DNA of 64,000 nt. It comes from Cyprinodon diabolis (Eukaryota; Chordata; Actinopteri; Cyprinodontiformes; Cyprinodontidae). The first letter of the stretch is position 1; each line of letters begins with the position of its first letter. The stretch covers positions 5,212,501-5,276,500 of the forward strand of contig CM060076.1 in assembly GCA_030533445.1 (NCBI GenBank), read 5' to 3'. Below are positions 60,801 through 64,000 of this stretch, one piece after another. The notes beneath the pieces were generated by a model. The model saw only the letters and a list, made by a program, of their open reading frames with translations, did not search any database and was not told the origin of the DNA. Position numbers and translations under genes: made by a program.

Positions 60801-62629
60801 CTTAATAAAATTTGATGCAAATTACTCTGCCAGTCCACCATTATGCTATTATTTCTCATTTAATAAATGTTCTTCCTTTTATTGTAATATCTTTAACTGC
60901 AACAGTTACTGAACAGATGAAAGATGGCAAATGTACTTTGATCTGCTCCATCTTGGAATTCAACCCATGTATCTACTCACTGACATGGGTGTTTGAGTGG
61001 AAGGAGAATATGTCACCAGAGGTGGAGATATCAACAAGTTCCTGCTCCTCATCTGTGAATTTTACTGCAGCTGATTCTGAACACAAGTCGAAGCTTTATA
61101 AGTCACTGAGGTGTGAAGTAAGGAATTATTACACAGACCAAATGTGGCTTTTTGTCTTCATGCCTCAGTCCTCAGGTAAACTTTCAGGTGAGTTTTAAAA
61201 ATACTTCACTTTAACATCTATTTAATCTTAGAAATCTACATTTAAAGTTTAAGCAGGGAGGGTTGAAGGATACCATACAGAATAAGAAAATATATATTTC
61301 TATTAAGAATAAATTACAGAACAAATGCACCAACATCCAAGTGTAAGAATTAGTGTGAAAAATGTTTTCCTTCAAGTATCCATCTATAACTTTTCATTTT
61401 ATTTATTCCCATTTGCGTTTCAATGCAACAAAGCAATGAATTAATGAACAGGTAAAAAAAAAATCTGATTACAAAAGTTTATTTTTCTTTAAATACTTTT
61501 TAGCATTATTTGTAAGTGTGCAAAGGGAGACCCCATTTGTGGGGCTAATCATTTGTGCAATTAACTATCTGTCCAATCAGAGACAGGTATTGACCATTTA
61601 ACATTAAGGACTTGATGGTTTATTGAACCACGATATTGAACCATGGTAAAAACCAATATGAAACATTGAGAAACATTGAGGTAAAGGCAAAGTTAGCATA
61701 GCCAGTCCTGTCACAGTGTTTTATAATTCCACACCCTGAGACAATCTTGCTTCCTCTATGCCAGAATAAATGGTTAGATATGACACTGCACTGCAAAAAA
61801 CAACTAGAAATAAGTAAAAATTTCTTAGATTAAGGGAATTTGCCCTTATTTTGAGAATGTAAATAAGTTATTTGTCAATGGAAAGAGTAGTCTTACTCTT
61901 AAAATGAGATAATTAGATAATATGAAATTATTTTTTCTTATTTTAAATGTAAATTGAGGTAAGGGTCTCACTTATCTCCTCAATTCAACAAAAAATGCAC
62001 TTATTTTAAGAAAAAATGACTTATTTAGATTAAATTTTTTCCAGTGTGGGACAGCAGTTCTATAAAATTTATGAATGTATTAAATAATTTCATAGTACAG
62101 TCCAAATGAATATTGTATTTTCTGAGCTACAGATGCAGCAACTGTAACAACAATGCCAAAAATGATAACAAAATCTCCAGCTTCTGAGTTAACCGCCTCA
62201 GGAGGAAATTGCTCAACAACTTGTGCAGGTGATGAATGCTATTTATAATTGTATTTAGAAATTAACAGTCCAATGTAAAATCCTTATTGTGATATTTTTT
62301 TTTGTCATTAACAATTTTCTTTTATTCTTTATTAGATTTTAAATATATTATGAGATGCTTCATTGTGTCTGTTAGTTTGGCAGCTCTACTTCTATCTCTG
62401 GTTACCATTAATATTTGGACAAAGTCCAAAGGTGAGACTATCAACAGATAAACCAATGAACCTCAAGTTTACGAAAATACATAAGCTAGTACTTTTGTGG
62501 AACTTTGAAAAGTATGGATAAATAAAACATTTAAGCATTAATATTATGTGTATTATATTATAATTTAAGTTGACCAGTAGCAGTGATACAGATTAAAATC
62601 CCAACTTTTTTTTTCCAGGAGCACAGTGA
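54894..62629 (+). CDS. Gene 5/6: two-Ig-domain receptor with missing tail and atypical D1
   Basis: Leader 54894-54930 ([13 protein letters not shown]; in-frame upstream ATG at 54870), D1 60389-60745, D2 60906-61187 (or donor after 61175, also in frame), stalk 62133-62228, transmembrane 62336-62431, then a last exon from 62619 reading GAQ and TGA (62627-62629): about 292 residues. D1 lacks the usual B-strand Cys (TLHS for TLPC) and F-strand Cys (CYTF for YYTC) but has others (NNC, NCS, GCY). D2 keeps its four cysteines. The membrane segment, with Arg near its outer edge ([19 protein letters not shown]), ends in NIWTK like gene 3. A repeat starting at 62636 has probably destroyed the rest of the tail. 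The 5.4-kb first intron, and an orphan stalk exon within it, leave it open whether the leader truly belongs to this body. Confidence 0.6.
55915..56180 (+). mobile_element. LINE reverse-transcriptase fragment
   Basis: Plus-strand readings include [13 protein letters not shown] and, later, [17 protein letters not shown], both standard pieces of L2/CR1-like reverse transcriptases, with stops between. Truncated at both ends. Confidence 0.7.
56440..56685 (+). repeat. Teleost dispersed repeat, copy 2
   Basis: Near-identical to 30472-30712, sharing GGAGGTTTCTTCCTGTTAAA, AAGCATGCTTAGTGTGAGGG and the GAATTG-rich tail. Confidence 0.8.
57419..57596 (+). pseudogene. Orphan Thr/Lys-rich stalk exon
   Basis: After the acceptor GGTTTTACAG there is an open segment rich in Thr, Lys and Gln, with [20 protein letters not shown] at its start. 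It begins with the same ATAT start as the second stalk exon of gene 2. The donor (AAAGG|GTAAGG) would be phase 2 rather than phase 1. It lies before, not after, the D1 exon of gene 5/6, so it is best read as the remnant of another family member that has lost D1, D2 and membrane exons. Confidence 0.5.
57597..58840. other. AT-rich sequence, no gene seen
   Basis: No membrane or Ig exon could be found here that would complete the orphan stalk exon. No clear repeat. Confidence 0.4.
58850..59015 (+). repeat. Repeat family D, copy 4
   Basis: Reads AAAAGCTTCCTGAATGGGAA, GCGAAACATGTTC, then ACTTGGAAAACAAAGTCCAA. Most complete local match to copy 1 (36780-37190). Confidence 0.55.
59030..59880 (-). repeat. 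Repeat family C, copy 2, split by a MITE
   Basis: Flanks of the MITE (59030-59128 and 59712-59880) continue one another and resemble 49900-50160. The far end reads GCGATCATGACAG, similar to LTR-type ends seen elsewhere in the window. Confidence 0.5.
59129..59711. mobile_element. MITE with 22-bp perfect terminal inverted repeats
   Basis: TTAGGCTACGTTCACACTGC... at the left (59129-59150) is exactly inverted at the right (59690-59711). Terminal TTA/TAA suggests a TA- or TWA-type target. The interior carries repeated TCCGA(T/C) motifs (ATCCGATATGAATCTGAT, GGGGTCGGATGAATCC), as in Harbinger-like elements. No transposase ORF. Confidence 0.85.
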
Positions 62630-62635
62630 TGATCG

Positions 62636-63030
62636 ATCAATCCATCCATCCATCCATCCATCCATCCATCCATCCATCCTTATTCCTGCCGGTGTTGTGA
62701 GGGGTGCTGGTCCCTATCTCTTCTGCCATTGGGCAAGAGGTGGGGTACAACCTGGACAGGTCGCAATCTATCCCAGGGCAACAAAGAGACAAACAGGACA
62801 AACAACCATTCACGCACACACTGAAACACCTGTGGAGAATTTAGTGAAGCCAATTAACTTAACAGTCATGTTTTTGGACTTTGGGAGGAAGCTGGAGTAC
62901 CCAGAGAGAACCCACGCATGCTTAGGGAGAACATGCAAACTCCATGCAGAGAGGCCCCGGGCCGGGAACCGAACCCAGAACCTTCTTGCTGCAAGGCAGC
63001 AGTGCTACCCACTGCAGCTTCTACTGATCA
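62636..63030 (-). mobile_element. tRNA-like teleost repeat with (CATC)n end
   Basis: Ten or so CATC units (62640-62678) then GGTGCTGGTCCCTATCTC through GGGAACCGAACCCAGAACC and GCAGCAGTGCTACCCACTG. The minus strand of the distal part has a GGGTTCGGTTCCC motif like a tRNA B box. It sits a few bases after the in-frame stop of gene 5/6, where the 29-nt micro-exon should continue. Confidence 0.7.
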
Positions 63031-64000
63031 ACAGCCTCACACATCTCGGCTTTGCACAAAATGAGACTTTATCCATGAAACATTCACTTATATCTTATTT
63101 CCACAGGCAGCAGTTTTATCACAGGATAATTTAAAACAAGCCAAATGTAAGGATAAATATAAGTTTGCTAAACTCATAGTTTCTGCTTGAGGGAAGCAGA
63201 ATGAAGGCAACAGATATTATATTCAATGGAAAATAAATACTGTAAAATCCATCTCTTTAAAATGTCTTCAAAGTGTAACATTTAGCTTAGCTATATTATC
63301 ATCAATATATCCTACCCTTTTATATTTCTTATGCTTAGGTTGTTATTTTTATATCAGACTTTTAGACCTTCATTGGTAAATGCACAATGTGAAAGGGCTT
63401 TAATTAACATTTTTTTTATGAAATATAAATTGTGTAAATTTGTAATCTGCTTTAATGATATAAAGAAAAAAATAGTAGTTTTGTTATTTTTTTCTTGTTC
63501 ACGATAGCAGACTGTGGAATAAAAACGTCTGACAGAAGTAACAGCTCCTTGCATAGTATTCTTTAGATACTCATAATACAATATTATACCATGAGCCTGC
63601 ATTCCTTCGTAATGGAATAACTTTGTCACCTTTTTTCCTCCTGGTGTTTGTTTGGTGTGTTGTAACTTTGGTGCTGTTTTTGCATGTTTGATTATATGAA
63701 AAATACCTAAGTGCAGCAACCACTATAGGGCGGAAATATCCCACAAACCAGGGTTCTCCAACTGCTGTCCTTAATTCCTCCTGCCCTGCAGCTCTTAGAT
63801 AAATTCCTGGTTAAATTAACAAATGACTCATTAACAGGTTGAAGAACAGGTGAAGGTAATTTAATTATTACAGTGAGCTGTGTTTAAGCAGGGTCATTTA
63901 AAGCTTCAGCAGCTCTAGAGTCTAGGAGAATATAGTTAGGTTTATAGGATATTTATTCCATCTAGCGGTTGCTGCAAAACTCTTAAATTGTATATCTGTT
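63031..64000. other. Window end, no tail exon of gene 5/6 found
   Basis: AT-rich, without an ITIM-type exon. From about 63751 (CCAGGGTTCTCCAACTGC, CCTGCAGCTCTTAGAT) there is a hAT-MITE-like repeat that continues beyond clear recognition. Confidence 0.45.

Noticed and set aside
62961..63030. Possible tRNA gene because of a B-box-like motif on the minus strand
   Set aside because: No cloverleaf can be drawn, and the motif is part of a dispersed (CATC)n-headed repeat also seen in part at 37357.
63105..63130. Replacement tail exon for gene 5/6 after the repeat (acceptor ATTTCCACAG)
   Set aside because: In the expected phase it gives only GSSFITG and a stop, with no tyrosine motif; not distinguishable from chance.

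Overview
The window is vertebrate nuclear DNA, almost certainly from a teleost fish. The reasons are compact multi-exon immunoglobulin-superfamily (IgSF) receptor genes with GT-AG introns, and a repeat landscape typical of teleosts: L2-like and Rex/RTE-like LINE pieces, hAT, pogo and TTAA-type DNA transposons, and (CATC)n-headed dispersed repeats. The receptor sequences look percomorph, perhaps killifish-like, but that is only an impression.

The genic content is one tandem family of IgSF receptors, all on the + strand: gene 1 (150-6102), gene 2 (14605-35150, decayed), gene 3 (39195-42215, stop codon in the leader), gene 4 (46930-51391, intact) and gene 5/6 (leader at 54894, body 60389-62629, plus an orphan stalk exon at 57419). 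Intact members share one layout: leader exon, V-like Ig exon (D1), C-like Ig exon with four cysteines (D2), Thr/Ser-rich stalk, transmembrane exon of 90 or 96 nt, a 29-nt cytoplasmic micro-exon, then tyrosine-motif tail exons. Extracellular and membrane exons are symmetric phase 1-1, which favours exon duplication and loss.

The members differ mainly in their tails. Genes 1, 2 and 4 carry ITIM-like motifs (VIYSTL, VTYSTV, VSYASI, VIYSTV). Gene 3 has one YENI motif. Gene 5/6 stops just inside the membrane where a repeat has landed. Gene 4 also has a possible alternative terminal exon. The cluster therefore looks like a paired inhibitory / non-inhibitory receptor family, presumably on leukocytes. 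No joining-segment motif is visible, so these are not classical NITRs. DICP-, CD300- or SLAM-like affinity cannot be settled from sequence alone.

By region: 1-6.1 kb gene 1, with a hAT-like element in its last intron; 6.1-14.6 kb intergenic, with a three-level transposon nest (8.3-12.1 kb); 14.6-35.2 kb decayed gene 2, swollen by LINE, LTR, hAT and MITE insertions; 35.2-39.2 kb repeats; 39.2-42.2 kb gene 3 with a solo LTR in an intron; 42.2-46.9 kb intergenic; 46.9-51.4 kb gene 4; 51.4-54.8 kb repeats; 54.8-62.6 kb gene 5/6; 62.6-64 kb repeats. I found no rRNA or tRNA gene and no CRISPR array.
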